Shown here piece after piece: positions 44,087-51,568 of a stretch of 64,000 bases of DNA. Where the stretch lies: positions 372,001 through 436,000 of the forward strand of contig CAWIVY010000010.1 of assembly GCA_963839615.1 (NCBI GenBank), written 5' to 3'. The position numbers were made by a program, and so were the translations under genes. Source of the stretch: DASQMT01 sp963839615 (GTDB lineage: Bacteria > Actinomycetota > Thermoleophilia > Solirubrobacterales > Solirubrobacteraceae). Below the pieces are notes generated by a model that saw only the letters and a list, made by a program, of their open reading frames with translations, had not been told where the DNA came from and did not search any database. How positions within the stretch are numbered: position 1 is the stretch's first letter; the number at the start of each line of letters is the position of its first letter.

Positions 44087-44829
44087 GGTCCTCCGGGTCC
44101 GGTGCGAGGGGTCCAGTCGACCACCCGCCGCTCCAGCAGCGCGCAGGCGCCGTAGAGGGCGATGGCAAGCAGGAAGAGCAGCAGCGTTGCGGCGAACGCG
44201 CGCGCGGTCTCGAGCTGCCCGTTGGCCGTCAGCAGCGCGTGCCCGAGGCCGCGCTCGGCGCCCGCCCACTCGGCGAACACGGCGCCGATCACGGCGACGG
44301 CGGCCGCCACCTTCAGGCCGGTGAAGGCGGCCGGCAGCGCCGCGGGCGCCTCGACGAGGCGCAGCGCCTGCCAGCGGGTCGCCTGCAGCGAGCGCAGCAG
44401 GCGGCGGGCGTCGGCGTCGGCACCGCGCAGGCCGTCGTAGAGGTTGATCGTGATCGGGAAGAAGCAGACCAGCGCGACCAGCAGCACCTTCGGCGCGAGG
44501 CCGAAGCCGAGCACGAGGATCACCAGCGGCGCGATCACCGGCACCGGCACGGCCTGCGATCCGATCACGAGCGGCCGCAGTGCCCGCCGCAGGGCTGGGG
44601 AGAGGTGCATCGCGATCGCGAGCGCCGCGCCCGCGGCAACCGCCGCGGTCAGGCCGAGCACGACCTCGTAGCTCGTCGCCCAGAGGTCGGGCGCGAGCAG
44701 CGAGCGGTCCTCCCAGAGCGCCTCGAGCACCTGGGTCGGCGCGGGCAGCAGGAGGGGGTCGACCCCGCCGAGCTGGACGAGCGCCTCCCAGCCACCGAGG
44801 AGCGCGAGGAGGGCGAGTGCCGCGGTCAT
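44083..44829 (-). CDS. thiX: ThiX-like ABC permease
   Basis: A 248-residue BPD-type permease with about six helices (LALLALLGGWEALVQLGG, VVLGLTAAVAAGAALAIAM, PLVILVLGFGLAPKVLLVALV, VAAAVAVIGAVFAEWAG, AFAATLLLFLLAIALYGAC). The EAA loop reads LLRSLQATRWQALRLVEAPAALPAAFTGLKVA. ATG 44829 overlaps the ATPase stop (ATGA). Partner of ThiY and ThiZ. Confidence 0.9.
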   Translation of the reverse strand: MTAALALLALLGGWEALVQLGGVDPLLLPAPTQVLEALWEDRSLLAPDLWATSYEVVLGLTAAVAAGAALAIAMHLSPALRRALRPLVIGSQAVPVPVIAPLVILVLGFGLAPKVLLVALVCFFPITINLYDGLRGADADARRLLRSLQATRWQALRLVEAPAALPAAFTGLKVAAAVAVIGAVFAEWAGAERGLGHALLTANGQLETARAFAATLLLFLLAIALYGACALLERRVVDWTPRTGPGGP

Positions 44830-45581
44830 GGGGCGCCGAGCACCTCCAGGGCGCGCTCGCGCAGCTCGACCACCGCGCGCGCGTCGCGTGCCCGCGGGCG
44901 CGGAATGTCGACGTCGAGGAGCTCGACGATCCGGCCCGGCCGCGGCGAGACGAGGGCGACGCGGTCGGCGAGCAGCACGGCCTCCTCGACGTCGTGGGTC
45001 ACGAGCAGCACCGTGCGCGGCTCGCGCTCCAGCGCGCCGGCGAGCCAGCGCTGCATCTGCAGTCGCGTGAGCGCATCCAGGGCGCCGAACGGCTCGTCGA
45101 GGCAGAGCACAGGGCGCCCCGCCAGCAGCGTGCGCAGGAACGCGACGCGCTGGCGCATACCGCCCGAGAGGGCGGCGGGCCGCGAGCGCTCGAAGCCCTC
45201 GAGCCCGAACGCGGCGAAGTGCTCGTGCGCCGCGGCGCGCGCCGCCGCGCGCGAAGCCCCCGCCACGCGCAGCGCGAGCCCGGCGTTGTCGACCGCGCTC
45301 AGCCACGGCAGCAGCGCGTCGCGCTGCGGCATCAGCGCCGCGGCGTCCGCGCGGACGCGGCCCGCATCCGGCTCGACGAGGCCGCAGACCAGCTCGAGCA
45401 GCGTCGACTTGCCGCAGCCGCTCGGGCCGACGACGGCGACGATCTCGCCAGGCGCCACTCGCAGCGTCAGCCCGCGCAGCGCCTGGACGGCGCCGTAGGC
45501 CACGTCGACGCCGTCGATCTCGACGCCTGCCGCTTCCACGTCACGAGGGCTCGCCACCTGAGCCTCGGTCTCGCTCTGCAT
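44826..45581 (-). CDS. thiZ: ThiZ-like ABC ATPase
   Basis: A 251-residue ATPase from ATG 45581 (MQSETEAQVASPRD). Walker A GPSGCGKSTLLELVCG, signature LSGGMRQRVAFLRTLL, Walker B VLCLDEPFGALD, H-loop LLVTHDVEEAVLLADRV. The in-frame ATG at 45599 is rejected because it falls within the conserved 3' portion of the TPP riboswitch. GGAGGG at 45586-45592 lies just upstream of 45581. First gene of thiZXY. Confidence 0.92.
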   Translation of the reverse strand: MQSETEAQVASPRDVEAAGVEIDGVDVAYGAVQALRGLTLRVAPGEIVAVVGPSGCGKSTLLELVCGLVEPDAGRVRADAAALMPQRDALLPWLSAVDNAGLALRVAGASRAAARAAAHEHFAAFGLEGFERSRPAALSGGMRQRVAFLRTLLAGRPVLCLDEPFGALDALTRLQMQRWLAGALEREPRTVLLVTHDVEEAVLLADRVALVSPRPGRIVELLDVDIPRPRARDARAVVELRERALEVLGAP

Positions 45582-45582
45582 C

Positions 45583-45680
45583 GCTCCCTCCGCGGGCATT
45601 ACCCCACAGGTTCGAAGGGTCAGGTCCAGCGCGGGACCTATCTCAGCCGGGCGTTCTCCCCAGCCCCCCTGATTGCTCTG
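45583..45680 (-). promoter_or_regulatory. TPP riboswitch (THI element) controlling thiZXY
   Basis: On the minus strand the conserved THI elements occur in order: GGCTGAGAT (CTGAGA at 45646-45641), ACCCTTCGAACCTG (45620-45607) and GGGGTAATGCCCGCGGAGGGA (ending at 45585, with GGTAAT and the 3' GGAGGG). An extra stem AGGTCC/GGACCT lies between the CTGAGA and ACCC blocks, where an optional P3a stem is known. The 3' helix includes the ribosome-binding site of thiZ, so TPP probably blocks translation start. The -10-like TAGCCT at 45692-45687 would start the RNA at its 5' end. Confidence 0.92.
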
Positions 45681-45686
45681 CCCGAC

Positions 45687-45692
45687 AGGCTA
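45687..45692 (-). promoter_or_regulatory. Probable -10 hexamer TAGCCT of the thiamin operon
   Basis: Located 6-7 nt before the 5' end of the TPP riboswitch on the minus strand; faces and overlaps the promoter region of the divergent GNAT gene. Confidence 0.45.
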
Positions 45693-45697
45693 GCGGC

Positions 45698-45703
45698 TAG
45701 CAT
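45698..45703 (+). promoter_or_regulatory. Probable -10 hexamer TAGCAT of the GNAT gene
   Basis: TAGCAT ends 7 nt before GTG 45711, which has no Shine-Dalgarno site. Confidence 0.45.
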
Positions 45704-45710
45704 CGCCGCG

Positions 45711-46265
45711 GTGCTGCGGCCGGCCTACCCGATCGAGACCGAGCGGCTGCTCCTGCGCCCCTTCGAATCCGGCGACCTCGACGCGCTCCAGCGGATCAAT
45801 GGGGATCCCGCGGTCGTGCGCTACCTGTACTACGGCGTGCGCGGCGGCGACGAGCTGCGCAACGCGCTCGCGGAGAAGATGCGGCTGACCGAGCTGGCGA
45901 AAGAGGGCGACCGCCTCAACCTCGCCGCCGTGCTGCCGGCCTCCGGCGAGCTCGTCGGCGACGTGTCGCTGGCCTGGCGCAGCGCCGAGCACCGCCAGGG
46001 GGAGATCGGCTACCTGCTCGACCCCGCGCACGCCGGCAACGGGTACGCGACCGAGGCGTCGCGGGCGATGCTGCGGCTGGGGTTCGAGGAGCTCGGGCTG
46101 CACCGCATCATCGGCAAGCTGGACCCGCGCAACCAGGCCTCTGCGCGGGTGCTCGAGCGGCTCGGGATGCGTCTCGAGGCGCGCATGCTCGAGAACGAGT
46201 TCGTCAAGGGCGAGTGGACCGACGAGGTCACCTACGCGCTGCTCGAGCACGAGTGGCGGTCCTGA
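45711..46265 (+). CDS. GNAT acetyltransferase, RimJ/RimL type
   Basis: A 184-residue acetyltransferase. The RimJ/L opening IETERLLLRPFESGDLDALQRI is followed by the acetyl-CoA site (GEIGYLLDPAHAGNGYATEASRAML) and ELGLHRIIGKLDPRNQASARVLERLGMRLEA. Members acetylate N-terminal amines of ribosomal proteins or small amines and antibiotics. Substrate unknown. GTG 45711 chosen by the leaderless promoter and by alignment of the IETERL motif. Confidence 0.9.
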   Translation: MLRPAYPIETERLLLRPFESGDLDALQRINGDPAVVRYLYYGVRGGDELRNALAEKMRLTELAKEGDRLNLAAVLPASGELVGDVSLAWRSAEHRQGEIGYLLDPAHAGNGYATEASRAMLRLGFEELGLHRIIGKLDPRNQASARVLERLGMRLEARMLENEFVKGEWTDEVTYALLEHEWRS

Positions 46266-46276
46266 CGCGTTGACTG

Positions 46277-46282
46277 TACGGT
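46277..46282 (+). promoter_or_regulatory. Probable -10 hexamer TACGGT
   Basis: TACGGT ends 6 nt before GTG 46289; no Shine-Dalgarno site. Confidence 0.4.
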
Positions 46283-46288
46283 CGGGAC

Positions 46289-48028
46289 GTGCCGGAGCAC
46301 GTCGCGGCGGAACCCGATCTCGCGCAGGAGCAGGCGGCGGCGCCGGCTCTGCCGGCCCTCGTCCCGGACCGGCCCGAGGTCGCGCGCCAGCTCGCGGCGC
46401 GGCTCGGGAACCATGCGTTCACCCAGGCGGTGCTGGCGCGCAACGGCGGCCCGGGAGCTGTCGCCGACGCCGCGGCGCCCGCGGGAGCGCTGCCGGCGGA
46501 CACCGACTGGGAGACGACGCCGAACCTGCGCGGCAGCCCGCCCGTGCGCGACCGCCACCACCCCCCGAACCCGAACGTCGTCGAGGACGCGGCGGAGTAC
46601 TCGATCCTGGTCAAGCAGGCCCAGGAGGCGCTCGTACGCCAGCGGACGCGCGCCGACGGCTACCTCGACAAGGCGGGGAACCTGAGCGACTACCGCTACT
46701 TCTTCGCCCGCGTCTACTCGTACGTGACCGAGAACGAGATCCTCTTCTGCGAGTCGGCGACGTTCTACTACCCGGCCTTCGTGCTCAAGTGCGTGCTCTA
46801 CTTCGAGCGCCTCTACGAAGACAACATGCGCGCCTTCGACACGCCGGGCGGGAAGGTCGAGGACCACTGGAAGGTCGCGTTCGAGGAGACCATGCGCGCC
46901 CAGGAGGCGGCCGAGTCCGCGCGGCTCGCCGCGCAGGTCACCTCCGGCATCCCGGGCGTCGGCACCGCGACCGCGCTCGCCGCCGTGTCGGCGCGCGTGC
47001 TCGGAGCGATGTCCTCGTTGACGGTCTCGATGAAGGCGCACATCCGCTACGACCTGCCGCGGGCGGAGTCGTGGGTCTTCAACCAGGACTACCGGAGCCT
47101 GCCCGGCGTGGTCCAGGACGACTTCATGCCGGACTTCATGTCGATGAGCGGCGTCTTCGACCGCGCGGGCGAGGCGATGCTGCCGGACATGGCCGCCAAG
47201 CTCGGGGTGCCGGTCGACCTGATACCGCGCATGGTCCAGGACACGTCGATGGCCTACCTGTTCGGCGCCGACATGGCGACCGAGCGCGCCGACACCTGGC
47301 GCCGTGCGGTCGCGCTCGGGAACGAGCACCCGAACGACACCGGCCCGTACTCGCGCGGTCCCGACGGCGCGGTGTCGGGCGACGCCACGCAGACCGACCA
47401 GATGAAGAACATCGGCGGCCTCACGGACCCGGCGCTGCGGCCGAGCATGGACGACGCGATGGACTCCGGCGACGACGACAGCGCGCACGACGACCTCGAC
47501 CCGATGTCGGACGCCGACATCGCGGCCCTGCCGGCGGTGCGCCGGATCCAGTACCTGCGGGCGCTCAACTCCGGCGCGACGATCGGCAGCGACGAGACGC
47601 TCATCCTGCGCATCCTGCGCGCCTCACCCGCGGACATCGTGCTCGTCGTCGACGGCGCCGACGCATGGGACCTGCTCTCCGCCATGCACGGCCAGGAGTT
47701 CACCGACCTGCGCGAGCTGCTGCGGGCGCAGTACTACGGCCAGACCGCGCAGCTGACCGCACTGCGGATCGTGCGCCGCGGCATGGACGGGGCGACGTCG
47801 GACTGGGAGGAGCAGCTGGTCGCCGACGTCATCGTCGCCCGTTCGGACCGCGTCGCGCTGATCGAGCTGATCGGCGCGCACTACTCCGACATGAGCGGGG
47901 CCGACGACTTCCACCGCGGGCTCAACAAGCTCGAGTGGCAGCTCAGCGGCGACCACCAGGCGCGCGTCCAGGCCGTTCTGAGCGCCGACGGCGCGGCGCC
48001 GGACTCCGAGAGCGGCGAGTGGTGGTGA
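46289..48028 (+). CDS. DUF5995-like protein with eCIS-cargo-like N- and C-terminal motifs
   Basis: A 579-residue cytoplasmic protein without signal peptide. Three parts: (1) residues 25-55, RPEVARQLAARLGNHAFTQAVLAR, matches the L-x4-GN-x-A-x4-LAR motif at the N-terminus of many proteins linked to extracellular contractile injection systems; (2) residues 100-330, a helical part resembling DUF5995 (YFFARVYSYVTENEILF, SMKAHIRYDLPRAESWVF); (3) after an acidic linker (DSGDDDSAHDDLDPMSD), residues 400-560 with LPAVRRIQYLRALNSG and SDETLILRILRASPADIV, a unit I associate with the same cargo group. No injection-system genes are in the window. Assignments are by motif memory only. Confidence 0.6.
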   Translation: MPEHVAAEPDLAQEQAAAPALPALVPDRPEVARQLAARLGNHAFTQAVLARNGGPGAVADAAAPAGALPADTDWETTPNLRGSPPVRDRHHPPNPNVVEDAAEYSILVKQAQEALVRQRTRADGYLDKAGNLSDYRYFFARVYSYVTENEILFCESATFYYPAFVLKCVLYFERLYEDNMRAFDTPGGKVEDHWKVAFEETMRAQEAAESARLAAQVTSGIPGVGTATALAAVSARVLGAMSSLTVSMKAHIRYDLPRAESWVFNQDYRSLPGVVQDDFMPDFMSMSGVFDRAGEAMLPDMAAKLGVPVDLIPRMVQDTSMAYLFGADMATERADTWRRAVALGNEHPNDTGPYSRGPDGAVSGDATQTDQMKNIGGLTDPALRPSMDDAMDSGDDDSAHDDLDPMSDADIAALPAVRRIQYLRALNSGATIGSDETLILRILRASPADIVLVVDGADAWDLLSAMHGQEFTDLRELLRAQYYGQTAQLTALRIVRRGMDGATSDWEEQLVADVIVARSDRVALIELIGAHYSDMSGADDFHRGLNKLEWQLSGDHQARVQAVLSADGAAPDSESGEWW

Positions 48029-48029
48029 C

Positions 48030-49379
48030 TCAGGCGTGCTGCGGGCGCGTGAGCGCCTTGACGAAATCTTCGAGCTGGCGCGTCGTCCAGCACTCGTACA
48101 GCTCGCAGAACGGCGCGTAGGCGCGCACGACCGAATCGCCGTAGTTCCAGTAGAGCTGCGGCTCCGGGTTGAGCCAGAACGTGCGCCCCGCGCGCGCGGC
48201 CACGCGGGCGAAGACCTCGGCCCGCGGGTCGCGGCCGTTCGTGCGCGCGTCGCCGAGCACGATCACGGTCGCGCGCGGGTGCAGGTCGTCCTCGACGAGC
48301 GAGAGGAACTCGCGCCAGACGCGGCCGTAGTCGGTGTAGCCCGAAACGTCGGCGACGCCCGCGTCGCGCCCGATCGCCTCCGAGACCGCCCTGAAGTTGC
48401 GCTCGCGCGAGAAGACGTCGGTCACCTCGGAGATCCGCTCGACGAACACGAACGAGCGCATCTTGCGGAACGAGTCGTGCAGCGCGTGCAGCACCGAGAG
48501 GAAGAACACCGAGGCGCTCGTGACGCTTGTCGACACGTCGCAGAGCACGTAGAGCTCGGGCCTGCGCGGGCGCTGCGGCCGGTACTTGAGCACGACCGGC
48601 ACGCCGCCGGTCTGGAGCGAGGCGCGCATCGTGCGGCGGACGTCGACGTGCGCATGCGCGCGCCGGCCGCGCGACTCGTGGCCCTGGGTCGCGAGCCTGC
48701 GCTTGAGCTGCATCACGACGCGGTGCACGGCCGCGAGGTCCTGGAGCGGGCCCGACGGGAGCGCGCGGTCGAGCTCGTTGAGCGGCCGCGCGGGCGGCAG
48801 CTGCTGCGTGCGCTCGATCTGCGCGCGCTCGAGCTCGCGCCGCAGCTGCTGCTCGAAGCGGCGGATCTGGTCGCGCGTCAGCGGCTCGGAGCCGTCCTCG
48901 CGCGGCTGCGTCTCCGTGCGCAGGTCGAGCGCGCGGCGGATCCGCTGCACGTCGACGCCGAGCACGCCGGAGCCCTCGCCGCGGCGCCCGAAGGCGGCGA
49001 TCGCGAGCCGCGCGAGATCGCGCATCGCGCTCTCGTCCCCGTCGCGGATCGCCTGGATCGCCTGCTCGCGCAGGTTGTCGAGGTCGATCTGCTCGCCGCC
49101 GGTGATGCCGTCCGAGTCGCCCTGCTCGCGCACGTCGCGCGCGACCGCCTGCTCCTCGGCGGCGCGGAAGAAGAAGCGCTCGAACACGAGCTCGAAGACG
49201 CGCCGGTCGTCGGGCGACTTCGCGAGCGTGGCGGCGAGCGACTCGCGGAACGCCGCCCGGTCGGTCCAGGGCACCTCGTCGAGCGCGGCGAACGCGTCGA
49301 GCAGCTCCGAGGTGCCGACCGCCAGTCCCTCGACCCGCAGGGCCTCCGCGAAGTCGACGATCTGCGCCGGCAGGCTCAC
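48030..49379 (-). CDS. VWA-domain protein, CoxE-like
   Basis: A 449-residue protein with a C-terminal von Willebrand A domain carrying an intact MIDAS start (LYVLCDVSTSVTSASVFFL, D-x-S-x-S) and VIVLGDARTNGRDPR. The N-terminal half is helical and charged (VDFAEALRVEGLAVGTSELLDAF, DQIRRFEQQLRRELERAQ). CoxE-type proteins work with a MoxR ATPase in metal insertion or remodelling of partner complexes. GTG 49379 overlaps the ATPase stop (GTGA). It converges on the DUF5995-like gene with 1 bp between stops. Confidence 0.88.
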   Translation of the reverse strand: MSLPAQIVDFAEALRVEGLAVGTSELLDAFAALDEVPWTDRAAFRESLAATLAKSPDDRRVFELVFERFFFRAAEEQAVARDVREQGDSDGITGGEQIDLDNLREQAIQAIRDGDESAMRDLARLAIAAFGRRGEGSGVLGVDVQRIRRALDLRTETQPREDGSEPLTRDQIRRFEQQLRRELERAQIERTQQLPPARPLNELDRALPSGPLQDLAAVHRVVMQLKRRLATQGHESRGRRAHAHVDVRRTMRASLQTGGVPVVLKYRPQRPRRPELYVLCDVSTSVTSASVFFLSVLHALHDSFRKMRSFVFVERISEVTDVFSRERNFRAVSEAIGRDAGVADVSGYTDYGRVWREFLSLVEDDLHPRATVIVLGDARTNGRDPRAEVFARVAARAGRTFWLNPEPQLYWNYGDSVVRAYAPFCELYECWTTRQLEDFVKALTRPQHA

Positions 49380-50266
49380 GCCGGCCGCGGCGCGAGGCCC
49401 AGGCGGACGCCGACGCGCTCCGACACCACGTCGAGGTCGGTGCGGTGCTTGACGATGATCGACATCGTCGAGCGGAACATCTCCTCGTCGATCTCCTCGG
49501 CGCCGAGCAGCAGCAGCGCGCGCGCCCAGTCGATCGACTCCGCGATCGACGGCGGCTTCTTGAGGTCGAGCTCGCGCACCTGCGCGATCACCTCGACGAG
49601 CTTCGCCGCGACCGTCTCGGGCAGGTCGGGCGTGTGCAGGCGCACGATCTCGAGCTCGTGCTGCGGGCTCGGGTAGTCGAGCCACAGGTACAGGCAGCGG
49701 CGCTTGAGCGCCTCGGTCAGCTCGCGCGAGTTGTTCGAGGTGAGCAGCACCACGGGATGGGTGCGCGCCTCGATCCTGCCCAGCTCGGGGATCGAGATCT
49801 GGAAGTCCGAGAGCAGCTCGAGCAGCATCGCCTCGAACTCCTGGTCGGTCTTGTCGATCTCGTCGATCAGCAGCACGACCGGCTCCTCGGAGGCGATCGC
49901 GGTCATCAGCGGGCGCGCGAGCAGGAACTCCTCGCCGAAGATGTCGTCCTGCACCGCGTCCCAGCCGGTCCCGGCGGCCTCGGCCTGGATCCGCAGCAGC
50001 TGCTTGCGGTAGTTCCACTCGTACAGCGCCTTGGCCTCGTCGAGCCCCTCGTAGCACTGGAGCCGCACCAGGGTCCGGCCGAGGTAGGCGGCGAGCGCCT
50101 TCGCAAGCTCGGTCTTCCCGACTCCAGCGGGACCTTCGACGAGCACCGGCTTGCCGAGCCGGGCGGCGAGGAAGGAGACGAGCGCCGTCGACTCGCCGGG
50201 CAGGTAGCCGACCGCGCGCAGGCCGGCGTCGACGTCTTCTATGGAAGTGGGCTGCGCGTCGGACAT
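49376..50266 (-). CDS. MoxR-family AAA+ ATPase (CoxD-like)
   Basis: A 296-residue AAA+ ATPase: Walker A GPAGVGKTELAKAL near residue 45, Walker B VVLLIDEIDKTDQEFEAMLLELL, sensor 1 VVLLTSNNSRELTEALKRRC, and the C-terminal lid domain. It forms an operon with the VWA partner, a pair that acts as a chaperone in assembly of metalloenzymes (CO dehydrogenase, methanol dehydrogenase) or other complexes. No such target enzyme is in the window. Confidence 0.92.
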   Translation of the reverse strand: MSDAQPTSIEDVDAGLRAVGYLPGESTALVSFLAARLGKPVLVEGPAGVGKTELAKALAAYLGRTLVRLQCYEGLDEAKALYEWNYRKQLLRIQAEAAGTGWDAVQDDIFGEEFLLARPLMTAIASEEPVVLLIDEIDKTDQEFEAMLLELLSDFQISIPELGRIEARTHPVVLLTSNNSRELTEALKRRCLYLWLDYPSPQHELEIVRLHTPDLPETVAAKLVEVIAQVRELDLKKPPSIAESIDWARALLLLGAEEIDEEMFRSTMSIIVKHRTDLDVVSERVGVRLGLAPRPA

Positions 50267-50277
50267 CGCGACCGGGG

Positions 50278-50283
50278 AGGATA
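50278..50283 (-). promoter_or_regulatory. Possible -10 hexamer TATCCT of the MoxR operon
   Basis: On the minus strand TATCCT ends 11 nt before the ATG at 50266. It overlaps the GGGGAGG ribosome-binding site of the divergent small membrane protein. Confidence 0.35.
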
Positions 50284-50288
50284 CGCGG

Positions 50289-50466
50289 GTGCGTCGTCCT
50301 CGCCTTCTCGCCTTCGCCGCTGCCGTTCATCGTGCTGATGGCGCTCGGATTCGTGATCGGCGTGACGGGCCACGTGTACGACTCGCGGCCGGTCATCGCG
50401 ACGGGCATCGGGCTCGTCTTCATCGCCACGCTGCTGCTGCCGCTGGCGATCTACTCGACGGAGTGA
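50289..50466 (+). CDS. Small membrane protein of about 58 residues, +1 frameshift
   Basis: GTG 50289 lies 8 nt after GGGGAGG (50274-50280) and reads MRRPRLLAFA; the next frame continues LPFIVLMALGFVIGVTGHVYD and GIGLVFIATLLLPLAIYSTE to TGA 50466. Neither frame alone has both a good start and a hydrophobic body, and the length is 3n+1, so a single inserted base near 50320 is likely. Two membrane helices. Function unknown. It is missed if only uninterrupted frames are read. Confidence 0.55.
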
Positions 50467-50473
50467 ACGGCGC

Positions 50474-51163
50474 TCAGAACAGGCGCTCGGGGCCTGCCGG
50501 CGGCTCGTCGGACGCGTCTTCCTCGCGCGTCCGCGCGGGCCTGCGGCGAGGGGCGCGACCGGGCGCCTCGGGCGGATCGCCCTCCCAGCCGGGTCGGTCG
50601 CGCAGCACCTCGGTGACCGCCGCCGCCTCGCGCGGCGGGCGCTCCGGGCGGCGCTCTGCCCGGACCGGGTGCTCCCAGCCGGCGTCGTCGGCCGCCGGGT
50701 TCGGGGGCTCCGGACGGTGCGCGGCGCGCACGCGGGCCCCCGCCGCGGTCAGCACACCGGCGGCGAGCAGCGCGGCGAACATGCCCCACTGGATGCCGAC
50801 GGTCGCCGCGCGATCGGAGACGTCCGGCTTGTCGAACAGCCGCCATACGAGCAGCAGCAGAGCCCAGCCGCCGGCGGCCATGATCACGACGCCGTCGCCA
50901 CCGGGCAGGTGGAAGGCCTTGCGCCGCGAGCGCGCCCAGATCAGGTAGAGGATGCCCGCGGCGACGAGCAGGATCGACGCCTCGACGAACGAGAAGACCC
51001 CGAACGCGGAGAGGTTGGCCGACTCGGGCTTTCCGGTCTTGGCATTGAAGTACGACTTCTCGTACCACGGGAGGAGCATCGTGACCACGAGCGCGGCCGC
51101 GGCGCCAGCCGCCTGCTGCATCTCCTGCGGGAGCGCGCGGAATGCAGGGATCGTCGCCGTCAC
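50474..51163 (-). CDS. Integral membrane protein with four helices and a basic tail
   Basis: A 229-residue protein. Four hydrophobic helices in the first 145 residues (AAGAAAALVVTMLLPWY, VEASILLVAAGILYLIWA, VVIMAAGGWALLLLVWRLF, GMFAALLAAGVLTAAGA) with an extracytoplasmic loop SYFNAKTGKPESANLSAFG, then a 90-residue arginine/proline-rich cytoplasmic tail. GTG 51163, preceded by TAGACT. No family assigned. Confidence 0.7.
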   Translation of the reverse strand: MTATIPAFRALPQEMQQAAGAAAALVVTMLLPWYEKSYFNAKTGKPESANLSAFGVFSFVEASILLVAAGILYLIWARSRRKAFHLPGGDGVVIMAAGGWALLLLVWRLFDKPDVSDRAATVGIQWGMFAALLAAGVLTAAGARVRAAHRPEPPNPAADDAGWEHPVRAERRPERPPREAAAVTEVLRDRPGWEGDPPEAPGRAPRRRPARTREEDASDEPPAGPERLF

Positions 51164-51174
51164 TTCGGGAGCGG

Positions 51175-51180
51175 AGTCTA
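51175..51180 (-). promoter_or_regulatory. Possible -10 hexamer TAGACT
   Basis: TAGACT on the minus strand ends 11 nt before GTG 51163. Confidence 0.35.
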
Positions 51181-51193
51181 CGTCGAGCCGGGG

Positions 51194-51568
51194 TCAGTCC
51201 AGCGGGATGTCCTCGACCCGGACCTCGGCGCGCTCGCCGGGAGCCCCGCCGAGCCGCTCGAGGTACCAGTCGATCAGCGCGCGCAGGGCGAGCAGCAGCT
51301 CGCGCAGCGCCGCGGCGACCTGGCGCGAGAGCTCGGCGGGGACGGCGTCGCGCACGGCGTCCAGCAGCATCAGCAGCGCCTGGAGATCGGGGGCCGAGGC
51401 GTCGCCGCGGCCGGAGTCCCAGCCGCGCGGCGGCACACGCGGGGCGCTCGTGTCGGAGGCATCCTCGGCCTGGCGCTGGGCCTCGCGCACGAGCCGGTCG
51501 GCGGCCGCGTGCGCGTCGTCGAGATGGGCGCGCACCGCGCGCAGCGCCTCCTCGCTCCGCTCAGGCAA
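51194..51568 (-). CDS. Hypothetical helical protein downstream of an ArsA-like ATPase
   Basis: A 124-residue protein with two helical parts (EEALRAVRAHLDDAHAAADRLVREAQ; LQALLMLLDAVRDAVPAELSRQVAAAL continuing to IDWYLERLGG) joined by a glycine/serine-rich linker. TTG 51568 overlaps the ArsA stop by 8 bp, so translational coupling is likely. No family recognised. Confidence 0.65.
   Translation of the reverse strand: MPERSEEALRAVRAHLDDAHAAADRLVREAQRQAEDASDTSAPRVPPRGWDSGRGDASAPDLQALLMLLDAVRDAVPAELSRQVAAALRELLLALRALIDWYLERLGGAPGERAEVRVEDIPLD

Noticed and set aside
45582..45599. Upstream ATG 45599 as start of thiZ
   Set aside because: It lies in the conserved GGTAATGCC of the TPP riboswitch; ATG 45581 follows the ribosome-binding site.
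5257..50466. Programmed +1 ribosomal frameshifting as a common mechanism
   Set aside because: The bases around the shift sites share no slippery codon, stop codon or downstream structure, and unrelated genes are affected; sequence error is simpler.
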